In this document: one piece after another, positions 18,362 to 27,287 of the stretch
Layout: each line of letters starts with the position of its first letter
How positions within the stretch are numbered: the first letter of the stretch is position 1
DNA from: Candidatus Poseidoniaceae archaeon
GTDB taxonomy: Archaea; Thermoplasmatota; Poseidoniia; Poseidoniales; Poseidoniaceae
Length of the DNA: 52,294 nucleotides
Direction: 5' to 3'
Assembly: GCA_949372645.1 (NCBI GenBank)
Contig: CASIAP010000003.1
Span: 1 to 52,294 of the forward strand
Made by a program: the position numbers and the translations under genes
Notes under the pieces: generated by a model
Databases searched by the model: none
Told to the model about the DNA's origin: nothing
Seen by the model: only the letters and a program-made list of their open reading frames with translations

Positions 18362-19525
18362 ATGAAAAATCAGCAGAAAGAGGGCTCTCTAAAAGCGGCA
18401 GATACTTTCAAAAAAGCACATGAAATCCCTGAAGGTTCCACATATAACCATCTAGAGAATTGGTCGATGAAAAAGAATGAGTTAAGATTTCGGTATAAGG
18501 ACATGATTGTATGGTGGAAAATGCCGGTGGATTTCTCCTTCGAAGCAACCCATCCGGATTTATTCAAACTTGCTGAATTCGTATTAATCTCGCCCTATGA
18601 AACTGATATTCTGGAAGGATGGGTGCCTTCGAGAAAGCCTGGAATTCGACCCGGATTAGCCTTCTCTGCTGGATGTGATTCTACAGCAGCAATGGAACTT
18701 CTCCCTGAACAAACAGTTTTGATGTATCATAAGCGTGATGGTTTTGACTCGAAACTCAATCACTCAAATGCTCTCCGTTTCATTGATCATCTGGAAAAAG
18801 AATGTCTTCGCCCAGTCTGCATCATTTCTTCTAACCATGAAATTTTGAGAACAATAAATGGCAAACAAGTTGGTTTTGTAACAGATTATGCATGTGCAGT
18901 ACATGGTATTCTCTTGGCGGATTATTTTAATTTGGATAGTATTGCGACAGGAATGCCACTAGAAAATTCATATCTTTGGCATGGACAAAAATTTCGTGAA
19001 TTCTCAGAAACATGGTTTTGGAAAAAACATGCACCGTTGTTTGAAAGTGTTGGGTTGCCGATTTTACAGCCCGTCATGGGATGCTCTGAGGTAATCAACC
19101 AAAAAATTGTTGAAAGTTCCGGTTTTGGAACTTATGCTCAGTCTTGTTTAAGATCCAATGCAGGAAAAACATGTGGGGAATGTTGGAAATGTTTCCGTAA
19201 AAATTCGCTTAAAGGACGGGAAATTACAATTACTAAGGAAATTGATACATTTCTCAAACAACCCAAACTTAAGATGGCAGCAAGCACAATTTATTCAATA
19301 CAAAAGATGAAGGATAAAAGTCGGTTTTTCCAAGAAATTATGGCTTCTTACCCCCACCTTCAATTACTTGTAGAAGAAGATGTACAATTTCTGGAAAACT
19401 ATTATGAGCCAGCGTTACAATTAATTCCTTTGAAATATCGCGAATATGTGAAGGCGCGTTTGAAGAGTTTTGAATTGGAATTTGACAATTCAGGCGTCCT
19501 AGAAAACTTTCAATTGTACGATTGA
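18362..19525 (+). CDS. QueC-like PP-loop protein with zinc-site cysteines
   Basis: An intact 387-residue protein. After ~95 residues containing the motif WWKMPVDFSFEATHPD it has a PP-loop, SAGCDSTAA, at 102-110, like the SGGxDS ATP-pyrophosphatase signature. At 262-277 it has four cysteines spaced C-x8-C-x2-C-x2-C (SCLRSNAGKTCGECWKC), which is the spacing of the zinc site of QueC, the 7-cyano-7-deazaguanine synthase. The ~100-residue C-terminus is helical. It may activate a carboxylate with ATP to make an amide, nitrile or thio product. It begins five bases after the fused glycosyltransferase stop and is the best preserved of three paralogs here. It may belong to an uncharacterised DUF family; its substrate is unknown. 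Confidence 0.65.
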   Translation: MKNQQKEGSLKAADTFKKAHEIPEGSTYNHLENWSMKKNELRFRYKDMIVWWKMPVDFSFEATHPDLFKLAEFVLISPYETDILEGWVPSRKPGIRPGLAFSAGCDSTAAMELLPEQTVLMYHKRDGFDSKLNHSNALRFIDHLEKECLRPVCIISSNHEILRTINGKQVGFVTDYACAVHGILLADYFNLDSIATGMPLENSYLWHGQKFREFSETWFWKKHAPLFESVGLPILQPVMGCSEVINQKIVESSGFGTYAQSCLRSNAGKTCGECWKCFRKNSLKGREITITKEIDTFLKQPKLKMAASTIYSIQKMKDKSRFFQEIMASYPHLQLLVEEDVQFLENYYEPALQLIPLKYREYVKARLKSFELEFDNSGVLENFQLYD

Positions 19526-20697
19526 TCCGATTTTTCGAGCCATTTCAGTACATAATTTGTTGGTTTCAAAACGTTCAAGTCCCCAGATGATACTGCCCCG
19601 AATTGTATTTGAGGTATTGCGTTTAGATATTGAAGGCCTTGAAGAATTTCAAAACTTGAATTTCTTCGAACAACCACAAGGTTTCCTTTCAATTCGAGAT
19701 CTCGTATCATCTCATTGATAATTGGCGAAAGCTGTGCCCCAGTTCTTAATAATAAACAAGGGACGTTTAACACAGCTAAAGAGGGTAAAAGGGGTGACTT
19801 ATCATCAACAACCAAAATTACATTTCCTTCCAATTGCATTCCAACAACTTCTTTCATTCTTACAACTAAGTCAATTCCTTTGGGCAAGGAATATTCTCTT
19901 TGAACTGCCGTAACTAGATGATTTTCTCTAAACTCCATGATGGAATCAAGTAAAAGTGTATTTTTCGGATCTACATCGATAAGGACGATTTGTTCGCTTT
20001 CCGAACGACGAAGAATACGATGTATTGATTGTGACGAATGGGTGATGCTGGAAAACTCAGGTAGAGAGATTAAATTAATTTTTGGTAACTTTTCTGTAGA
20101 CATTGATTTCTGAGTTGTGGAATTGGTCAGGAACCATGTTATCGGGATGGATGCATCTATGGGCCCGAGTGCATCGACGACGCCTCTGTAAAGGTAATCT
20201 CCAAAGAAAATTACATGTTTGGGGTGAGAGATGCTTATTGCTGATGAAAGAGACCTTTCGATCATGATATTCCATTCTTTTCTCGACTTATTTTTTTCTC
20301 GGACAGATGGCAACCTGTACCACTCTATTTGTTCAAGGTTCATTGGGGGTTTCGATGAATTATTAAACAGGGTGACTTCACCTAAATTAGATTCTGAAAT
20401 GATTTCACCTAAAGATTGGGCTTGCAACGAGAAATTGTCACCAATACGGTCGATTCCAATGATAAGAATACCAGACTGAGTATTTTCCTCAAATATGAAT
20501 GGTGCGGTTTTCTTGATAAAAAGTAGACTCACAATACGAAATGGGAGAAACAAAATTAAAAAAGGATTTTTAATACTGCGAATTATTTCCATTCCAAGAT
20601 TAAAGGTAAAAGAACTACGTAGGCGATGAATTTCACGTGCTTCTTTCGTGGCATGAACAATTCGTGATGTGAATTTAGTATCTTCATCTTTAGACAT
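19510..20697 (-). CDS. Glycosyltransferase-like protein with membrane-associating N-terminus
   Basis: An intact 395-residue protein. Residues ~20-60 carry AREIHRLRSSFTFNLG then IKNPFLILFLPFRI, a motif shared with the neighbour at 21214-22515 and probably an amphipathic or re-entrant membrane segment. The rest has alternating strands and helices in two Rossmann-like halves (GILIIGIDRIGDN, VIFFGDYL, ILVVDDKSPLLPSLAVLNVP), suggesting a GT-B fold or a heptosyltransferase-like enzyme. No canonical donor motif is obvious, so the call is cautious. It is last in the minus-strand run from 23.7 kb, starts two bases after the methyltransferase-like gene, and overlaps the convergent PP-loop gene by 16 nt. 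Confidence 0.5.
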   Translation of the reverse strand: MSKDEDTKFTSRIVHATKEAREIHRLRSSFTFNLGMEIIRSIKNPFLILFLPFRIVSLLFIKKTAPFIFEENTQSGILIIGIDRIGDNFSLQAQSLGEIISESNLGEVTLFNNSSKPPMNLEQIEWYRLPSVREKNKSRKEWNIMIERSLSSAISISHPKHVIFFGDYLYRGVVDALGPIDASIPITWFLTNSTTQKSMSTEKLPKINLISLPEFSSITHSSQSIHRILRRSESEQIVLIDVDPKNTLLLDSIMEFRENHLVTAVQREYSLPKGIDLVVRMKEVVGMQLEGNVILVVDDKSPLLPSLAVLNVPCLLLRTGAQLSPIINEMIRDLELKGNLVVVRRNSSFEILQGLQYLNAIPQIQFGAVSSGDLNVLKPTNYVLKWLEKSDQSYN

Positions 20698-20699
20698 TT

Positions 20700-21224
20700 T
20701 TACACCTTCTCCTTTCTTAAGAAAACACCAAAGCTTCTTCTATTTGAGCTCATTTCTTCATCTGATTTAGAGTAATGAGTACACTGTAGATTGCATTTTT
20801 CTGATAAATGTTGAGAGAAGGCATACTCTTTCTCCCTGTGTAAGTCATCAATAATCACTGGAAATTCCCAAGAAAAAGAATCAACATGGTCTAATAATCC
20901 ACTTCGACCAATAGAGCCATTTGGGCCATCAATAATCATAAGGTCAATTTTAGAAGGGAGGTTTTCTTTGATTCTCTCGATGTCATACCAGCCAATTTCG
21001 CCCTGATATTTATCACTCAGTTTAATCGGAGCATAGATGTATGTACTTTTGGAGAATTCAAGCCATTCAGGATTATGTTCAATTGAGTAGAGATCATAAT
21101 TTACTGACAATCGTTTGGATCCCTCTCCGCTACCAAATTCCAATATTGTGGAACCAAACGGAATGTTTCTTTCGATCCATTCAAAAATTGGTAATGGAAG
21201 CATCCACGAGGTTTCAATTTGCAT
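20700..21224 (-). CDS. Small SAM-methyltransferase-fold protein
   Basis: 174 residues. Motif I is clear (TILEFGSGEGSKRLS), followed by an acidic motif-II-like strand (LYSIEHNPEWLEFSK), and KIDLMIIDGPNG acts as the strand-4 motif. The length covers little more than the catalytic core. Family knowledge: such proteins methylate or cap glycan ends, or act on small molecules. The ATG at 21224 overlaps the end of the glycosyltransferase gene by 11 nt, so they are coupled, which hints at a glycan substrate. The substrate is inferred, not shown. Confidence 0.65.
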   Translation of the reverse strand: MQIETSWMLPLPIFEWIERNIPFGSTILEFGSGEGSKRLSVNYDLYSIEHNPEWLEFSKSTYIYAPIKLSDKYQGEIGWYDIERIKENLPSKIDLMIIDGPNGSIGRSGLLDHVDSFSWEFPVIIDDLHREKEYAFSQHLSEKCNLQCTHYSKSDEEMSSNRRSFGVFLRKEKV

Positions 21225-22515
21225 TACCCATCACCTCAAGTAGATTTTCGGACAAAGTATTTGCCCCGTTTAGTGATTCATTTACCTCATTAATACCTAC
21301 CAAACTCGATAACGACTTGCATGCTTGTTTGATAGTTTTGTTATTTCTTATTTCAAGAACGATTCCCCAGCCTTCTTCTTCAGCAACCTTACAACGAGCG
21401 AGTTGATCGTCCATTCCAGTATTCAAATTTGGATAAAACAATGCGGGCAGGCCAAAGGTGCGTGTTTCATGGAACGAGTTGTAGCCACCTGCCTGAACTG
21501 TTGCATCAAATCCACGGAAATACATTGAATTGGGATAGTCACGTAAGATTTGAACACGCGGTAAATCAACGTCGATTCTCTCACCAATAAGTGACTCTCC
21601 CAGAATGACATAAACGGCTGGATTTTCGAGTAAGCATTCGAGCGTAAGACGTATCTCGCTTTCAATGTCATTGATTTCACCAGCACCGAGCTGGACATAG
21701 ACGACAATGGCATCTTGAGGCAAGCCTAATCGTGAACGGGCTTTTTCTTTTGAGAGGAGTTCTTCAGAATCCAGCATTACTATTGGTGGGCAGGTCATTA
21801 CTTCGACGTTATGTTCCACGTTTTCAACGACTGTAGCGACGCTGTCTTCGGGATGGATGACTGCATCAAAATGTTCGATACTGTCAACAGGGATCGATGA
21901 GCCTTTTCGAAAAGTTCCTCGTCGCATCCACATTTTTTGAATGGAATTGCGACCCTGAATTGCTCGAAGCATTCCCCGATATGGAAACGCTCCGTCGAAC
22001 AGAAACATTGAGGGCCGATGGGTTTCAAAACAAACACTCAACTCTTCTTCAAGAAGAGCGTTCCATTCCTCAGAACTCATACCTTTGAAATATTTAGGCC
22101 CCGAAATATGGTGTGCTGGAATCCCATACGGTTTGAGAAGATGTAAGGTTGGCATTGTTGTAAAAAAGATTATTTCTAATTCCGGATCTAACTTCTTCAT
22201 GCGTTTGGCAACTGCAAGCAGACGAGTAAAATGACCGAAACCAACTCCGTTTGTAGGAAACATGACCACGCAATTACCCTTTGAAGACAATCTTCCAGAA
22301 GTATTGGTTGAAAATGCTGCAGGCTGGGATTTCCATCCTAAGAGTTCAAAGCCAATCATCAGCATCATCCAAGGTAAAGTGAGAATCAGAAAAGGCGCTC
22401 TCCATGGCTTACGTATAGCATCTGTAAGATGTGAACCTAGGCGTAGTGATGGAGATATTCGAAGACGATGTACTTCTCGTTGGAGGCGTGTGAGGCGTGT
22501 TTCATCTTCATCCAT
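21214..22515 (-). CDS. MurG/GT28-like glycosyltransferase
   Basis: About 433 residues. The N-terminus shares the REVHRLRISPSLRLG...PFLILTLPW motif with the gene at 19510. A GT-B enzyme follows: TNGVGFGHFTRLLAVAKRM (donor/acceptor loop with the GxGHxxR pattern), FLFDGAFPYRG, a second half with VVYVQLGAGEIND, and near the end the GT28-like FDATVQAGGYNSFHE followed by GLPALFYP. It likely transfers a sugar from an NDP-sugar at the inner membrane face. The ATG at 22515 follows a strong GGAGGTG ribosome site. It sits third in a minus-strand run headed by the PP-loop gene. Confidence 0.8.
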   Translation of the reverse strand: MDEDETRLTRLQREVHRLRISPSLRLGSHLTDAIRKPWRAPFLILTLPWMMLMIGFELLGWKSQPAAFSTNTSGRLSSKGNCVVMFPTNGVGFGHFTRLLAVAKRMKKLDPELEIIFFTTMPTLHLLKPYGIPAHHISGPKYFKGMSSEEWNALLEEELSVCFETHRPSMFLFDGAFPYRGMLRAIQGRNSIQKMWMRRGTFRKGSSIPVDSIEHFDAVIHPEDSVATVVENVEHNVEVMTCPPIVMLDSEELLSKEKARSRLGLPQDAIVVYVQLGAGEINDIESEIRLTLECLLENPAVYVILGESLIGERIDVDLPRVQILRDYPNSMYFRGFDATVQAGGYNSFHETRTFGLPALFYPNLNTGMDDQLARCKVAEEEGWGIVLEIRNNKTIKQACKSLSSLVGINEVNESLNGANTLSENLLEVMGNAN

Positions 22516-22621
22516 ATGTATCACCTCCAATGTCTATGATGGTGTGTCATTGGCTCTACATTATTGTCATGTTGGCGAATGTTTTGAAATACACCCAGTT
22601 TAGAACTCTATCGAAAGGGAA

Positions 22622-23732
22622 TCAATCTTCAAAATAATGAACAGATTCGACTGGGTATGGTTGTTTCATTGGACTGAGGTAGTTGGAGATATTGTTCCAA
22701 ATCTCCTCTTGCCATCGTTCTTGTAAAATGTTCTTTGCAGGAGGATAATAACAGGTCCACCAAGAAAGGTCTTGTTCCAAATATTCAGAAAGTTCTGGAA
22801 CTTTTGATTCAAGTTGAAGATGTTGAAGAGCCCATAAGGCATGAGTGGCAGTAGGAAGTGGGCGGCGTTTGAGAAAAATTTGAATTTCTTTGCCGTTAAT
22901 ATCAAACGGTCGGCCGAGAGGGCCATTTTTGAGAAAACATTTCCAGCAGACTCCACAGCCATTTGTACCGTCACCGCGAAGGCAAGAATTGAGATATGGG
23001 AGTAACTTTTCTTTTTGACATATTTCCATCGCACCGGCTTCAGAAATCCCCGCTATGGGGAGCAGATAGGTCTAAACCTGCTTTCAAAAACCTTTCTTTC
23101 CAGTATTGAAAATAGTGTGTTTCTTGGAATTGCCGGAATTTTCTACCCTTTACTAACCAAGTATTATCTAATGGCATTCCAAACGCTATTGCACCTATAT
23201 CGAAATGATCGGCGAGGAGAATTAAATGGGTTGCACATGCAAAATCTGAAGAAAAACCTATCTGCTTGAAATGATACGTGCGGATGAGTTCATGATTTGA
23301 AGAAATATCGACGATGGTCTTTGCTTTTTCATTCGCCATAAATGCCAGTAGACGGTCAGCATTACGGTGGTCAAGAATACTCTCAAAATTACGGCGATGG
23401 TACCCTAAAATCGTATGTTCTGGCATTACTAATGCTGCGGCAGTTGAATCTGTACCTGCGGAAAAGGCAAGAGAAGGAATGGTTCCCAATTGCCGCGTAC
23501 CTTCGAGAGAACTCCGAGTAGATGTTTCCCAAGGGTAAAGCAAAATTTCAGCGGTGAGCCTCAAAAGGTCTGAGTGGGTTGCTGCAAGCACAAAATCGTC
23601 AGGCATATCCCAATATGTCCAACCGTGTGGATGAACCATCCAAAGGCGATCTCCTTCCTGTAGAAAATTCAGCGTCATGTCATGAGAATTCCAGTCTTGA
23701 CCTCGAATTATTTGGCGTTGGTTGAGACTCAT
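22622..23732 (-). pseudogene. QueC-like PP-loop protein, second paralog (one frame break)
   Basis: Homologous along its length to the protein at 18362-19525. Shared features include WDMPDDFVLAATHSD, PP-loop SLAFSAGTDSTAA, FACATHLILLADHFD and GMPLDNTWLVKGRKFR. The cysteine site SCLRGDGTNGCGVCWKC has the same C-x8-C-x2-C-x2-C spacing. The frame breaks near 23055, where GCTCCCC would read correctly with one C fewer; the two parts then join as SAP-IAGISEAGAMEIC. ATG 23732 gives an N-terminus like its paralog, and the frame is open to 23786. It heads a minus-strand run with two glycosyltransferase-like genes and a methyltransferase-fold protein. Confidence 0.6.
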
Positions 23733-24110
23733 GGAGCTCTCGAATTTTAGGATGATGAGTTTTTTCATTCCCAGGTATTTGCTCATTCAATGAATAAACG
23801 GCCAGTTCAGAGAGTTTTGGAAACGCATTACCCCAAAGTGAATTGAGGCGTATGACTTCATGAAAATTTCTCTTCATTCCAATATGAACGAATCATTACA
23901 CTTCGAGCAAGTTGTTGCTCTTTGGGAGAATCGATGATTTTGGATGCGTTGGAACTCGAGCATTTTCCCAATACCCTTTGTTGTAGGCTCGACGCATCAA
24001 AGTTCGCCGAATCATCGCTTCGAGTATCAGGAGTGCGGATTCTATCAAGATGTGCCAGGATCAGCAGGATTTTGAGCACGATATACCGAAGGATATGTAA
24101 TCGCCATAGC
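23733..24110 (-). pseudogene. Remnant or frame-broken small gene of unknown function
   Basis: No single frame is open, but coding-like pieces occur in successive frames. One is IRRTLMRRAYNKGYWENARV, then SVMIRSYWNEE, then FHEVIRLNSLWGNAFPKL and SELAVYSLNEQIPGN before the PP-loop gene start. Together they could form a protein of ~110 residues. I do not recognise it. It may be a decayed or truncated gene between divergent partners, or an intact gene with consensus indels. Confidence 0.3.
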
Positions 24111-24126
24111 AGTCCAATTGGTGAGT

Positions 24127-25087
24127 ATGGGGAATCTATTGATTACCGGCGGCGCTGGTTTTATCGGCAGTACACTTGCTAAAATTGCCCTTGAACGCGG
24201 TTGGAATGTTCGGATTCTTGACAACCTTTCTACAGGATTAGAAAGTACTGCTCGAGAATTGGAAAATATGGGAGTCAACGTATTCCTTGGCGATATTCGT
24301 GACGATTCCTTACTCGATTCAGCCATGGAAGGGTGCGATGCTGTTGCCCATTTAGCAGCTCAAGTATCCGTTCCACTTTCTGTATCAAACCCTGAAGAAA
24401 CAATGAGTATCAATGTTGATGGTACATCGAAAGTGTATCGCAGCATGTCTCAAACACGGCATTAACCGAATGGTCATGGCTTCAAGTGCTGCTGTCTATG
24501 GTGAAGCGGAAAGTCTTCCTCTCAAAGAAGAAGATGCTGGCCAAGTTCTCTCGCCCTATGCTGAATCAAAATGGACAAATGAATCACAAATTTTGGAGGC
24601 CAGAAAAAACGGCCTTCATGCAACTGCATTACGGTTTTTCAATGTCTATGGGGTAGGACAAAGACCCGATGGAGCATATGCTGCAGTCATCCCCAAATTT
24701 GCAGACATGATGGCGCAGGGGATTGCCCCCCGGCTCAATGGCGATGGATTACATACCCGTGACTTTGTCCATGTGCATGATGTATGTTCAGCCATATGTT
24801 CACTCATTGAAGGAGAATGGAAAGCAGAACAATTCCATGTTTACAACGTCGCAACTCAAACCAAAATTACTCTGCTTGATTTAGTTTCTACAATTAACCA
24901 AGCGCTTGGAAGCGCAATGGAGGGTTTTGAACCAATCACAGCGACCCATGGACCTGAGCGCGTTGGGGATATTCAGCACTCAATGGCAGATATTACTCGA
25001 ATTCAAACAATATTGAATTGGCAACCCATCGTATCATTTGAAGATGGAATTGAAGGGTTAGTACGTGAGCGACTGAGTTTGAGATGA
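24127..25087 (+). pseudogene. NAD-dependent sugar epimerase/dehydratase, GalE-like SDR (one frame break)
   Basis: An extended SDR. The NAD site LLITGGAGFIGS is at the N-terminus, then ILDNLSTG, GDIRD and VAHLAAQVSV. After a frame break near 24440 the catalytic region appears: SSAAVYGE and Y-x3-K as YAESK. LRFFNVYGVGQRP and the C-terminal sugar-binding domain (DFVHVHDV) follow. The break is explained by one extra T in GTGTATC: without it the protein reads KVIAACLKHGINR. It probably makes an NDP-sugar for this locus, such as UDP-Gal or UDP-GalNAc. The stop overlaps the next ATG. ATG 24127 is preferred to the TTG and GTG just upstream. Confidence 0.85.
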
Positions 25088-26211
25088 GGGTTATGCAGAT
25101 TTATTGGTTCACTGGGCGTTCACTCAAGGACCTTTGCTCAACAACCCAAACATCTCTGGCTTCGGGATTAATCAAACGAGGGTATGAACTCACTTTTGTG
25201 AACCCCGATGAAAGTGGGAGTCACGCTGATTGGCCTTGGAAGCATCAATCCATTCAGTTCGAAGCACTCCCAGGTTGCGCTCACGGACACTTGGAATAAA
25301 AATGAGAAAATGGTTCGAACAGCACGACTCAAAAACTGATAGTGTTGCATTGGTTGATTGGAGAATTGCTAACGCTTTAGTACCCCTCTTCCGACTCCGT
25401 AATATCCCTTGGATCTTGATTGACCGCAGCCCACCTGCAGACAAAGGAATTCTTTCACTTCTTCAATGGCCTTCATGGAAGCGTAGTTGGAAACTCGTTC
25501 GTGCCAACTCGTCAGCGCGTGGCTGTGTTGTTTCGCAAAAGCATCAGGAATTTGTACAGAAAAAGACTGGTGTGAAAACATCTTCAATCACTGTGTTACC
25601 TGCAGGAGTAGATCTTGAACTCTTTCAGCCAAGCACAGCGCTTTTCCAAACTTACCATGGTCTATCATGGTCGGCTCGACCAACATAGAGGGGTTCTCGC
25701 ATTGCCCATGCTGTTGCAAAAAGTGAAGAAATCCGGGCTTGATGCTCGATTGATCATGATTGGTGATGGAGATTCAATGCCAGGTTTACAGATTATGGCT
25801 GCAGAAAACGATAGTTTCGATATTCATTCCACTCTTGAACAAGATGCATTGGCTGAAATTATTTCGCGTTGTCATATCGGTTTATTACCAATGCCTGAGA
25901 ACAAGATGTGGGCAATTGCCAGCCCTCTCAAGCGAAGTGAATATGCTGCATCGGGACTTCTTATTTATGGAATTGACCATGCAGGTCATCGCTTTTCAAC
26001 GAGTGATTCGTTGGATTGGATGAAACTTGTCAAACAATATGACTTTCATGACGATGGAGTTCAATGGTTGAATAATCTCGATGAACAACAAATTGAGCAA
26101 CTCGCAATTCAAGCCCGAACGTATGCTGAAGAAAACCTCTCCTGGGAACATACGCTTGATTCGCTTGAACAAACTATTCTGACGCTTCGTAAATTAAGAC
26201 ATCTCGAATAG
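25084..26211 (+). pseudogene. GT4-like glycosyltransferase (two frame breaks)
   Basis: It begins in the epimerase stop (ATGA). Part one (MRVMQIYWFTGRSLKD to EALPG) breaks near 25280. Part two (LGIKMRKWFEQHDSK, VALVDWRIANALVP, VLPAGVDLELFQP) breaks near 25640. Part three contains MVYHGRLDQHRGVLALP, MIGDGD, the E-x7-E region ASPLKRSEYAASGLLI and a helical C-terminus. Joined, it is a ~375-residue GT-B enzyme of family 4, with VYHGRLDQHRG as the phosphate-contact strand. Cotranscription with an SDR epimerase suggests that it uses the sugar the epimerase makes. Confidence 0.75.
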
Positions 26212-27182
26212 AATCTCACCCCACTGCTGAGATATGTTCTCAATTGAATAGCGATTCAGATTGAGAGATAAGAAGAGATGGCTCGACGGGAGTTTCGAGC
26301 ATTTCCATCACCTTGGATACCCAAACTTCTATATTTTCAAATGGTGCACGGACAACCGAACTTGGAGTTTGGTGGATTCGGTCGGAAACTAAGACTTGGA
26401 GACCACAAGTCATAGCCTCTAGCACAACTAAAGGCTGGCCCTCAAAGGCAGACGGGACCAAAAGTAGAGTGGTAGATTGGAGAGAGATTGAGTTTCTCAG
26501 AATCGCTCACCCAGCCTCGAGCTGAAATCCACGGATGTGGGCTTGAAGAAATACCTGTCATCGTTACTTTGAGTTGTGGATGTACCTCTCGTACTTTTTC
26601 ACAAACTTGAATCGCAAAAGCATGACCTTTGACTGGATCATCTCTTCCAAGAAGAAGGAGATGATGACTTTCTCTCTCTTTTTGGCTTGGTTTTATTTCC
26701 TCGGCGACAGGGTTATTGATCACTTTAACCGGCCCAATGTGCGACTCCAAGACCTCTTGCCATCCAATACCAAGAACAACAGTTTGGCTTTGATGCTCTT
26801 TCAAAAAAGACTTCATTGCGTGACTACGTTTGGAATCTGGAATTCCAAGCCATGTATCAAATTGCCCAGAATGGATATGGACAATGTTTGGAACACCGGC
26901 TTTGTGTGCCATTTGAGCAAACCGTCGTTTCCGCCACCATGACCAATCCGCCGCTGTATGAAGATGAACAACATCAGGGCGTTGAGCTGGGTCTTTCAGC
27001 ATCTGGATGAGGATTTGCCGAGCACGCCTGTATGCCCGCCATTTCGCCCAAGGCGAACCTGCGACATGAGACGAGAGAAGATCCGCTTCCCAGCCTTCAG
27101 GTGGATGCTCTGCAAGAATACGCATGACGTTGGCCATACCGCCTGGCGTCTCACACGGACCGATGTGGAGTACCTTTGGCAT
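26194..27182 (-). pseudogene. GT4 glycosyltransferase (two frame breaks)
   Basis: It starts MPKVLHIGPCETPGG at 27182, with the donor-site loop GGMANVMRIL. DVVHLHTAADWSWW and IVHIHSGQFDTWLG follow, then LLLLGRDDPVKGH and the E-x7-E motif PSAFEGQPLVVLEAMTCG. The frame breaks near 26465, between LNLS and LQSTTLLLV. A second break near 26255 restores a typical GT4 end, RYSIENISQQWGEIL, giving a stop at 26194 that overlaps the convergent gene by 18 nt. The open frame extends upstream to 27386, but that part is not GT-like. It is divergent from the GT2 gene across 105 bp. Confidence 0.75.
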
Positions 27183-27287
27183 GTTACACGCTCTGAGCCA
27201 TTGGATGAAGAAGTTCCGCACAGAAAGTGACCTGATGAAGTCGGTTTTGAGGGGAGATATCAAGGGGGGAACGACGGTGAAACGGTC

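Noticed and set aside
18362-19525. True QueC (7-cyano-7-deazaguanine synthase)
   Set aside because: The protein is much longer than QueC (387 versus ~220-240 residues), has a different N-terminal third and sits in a glycan locus without queuosine or archaeosine genes.
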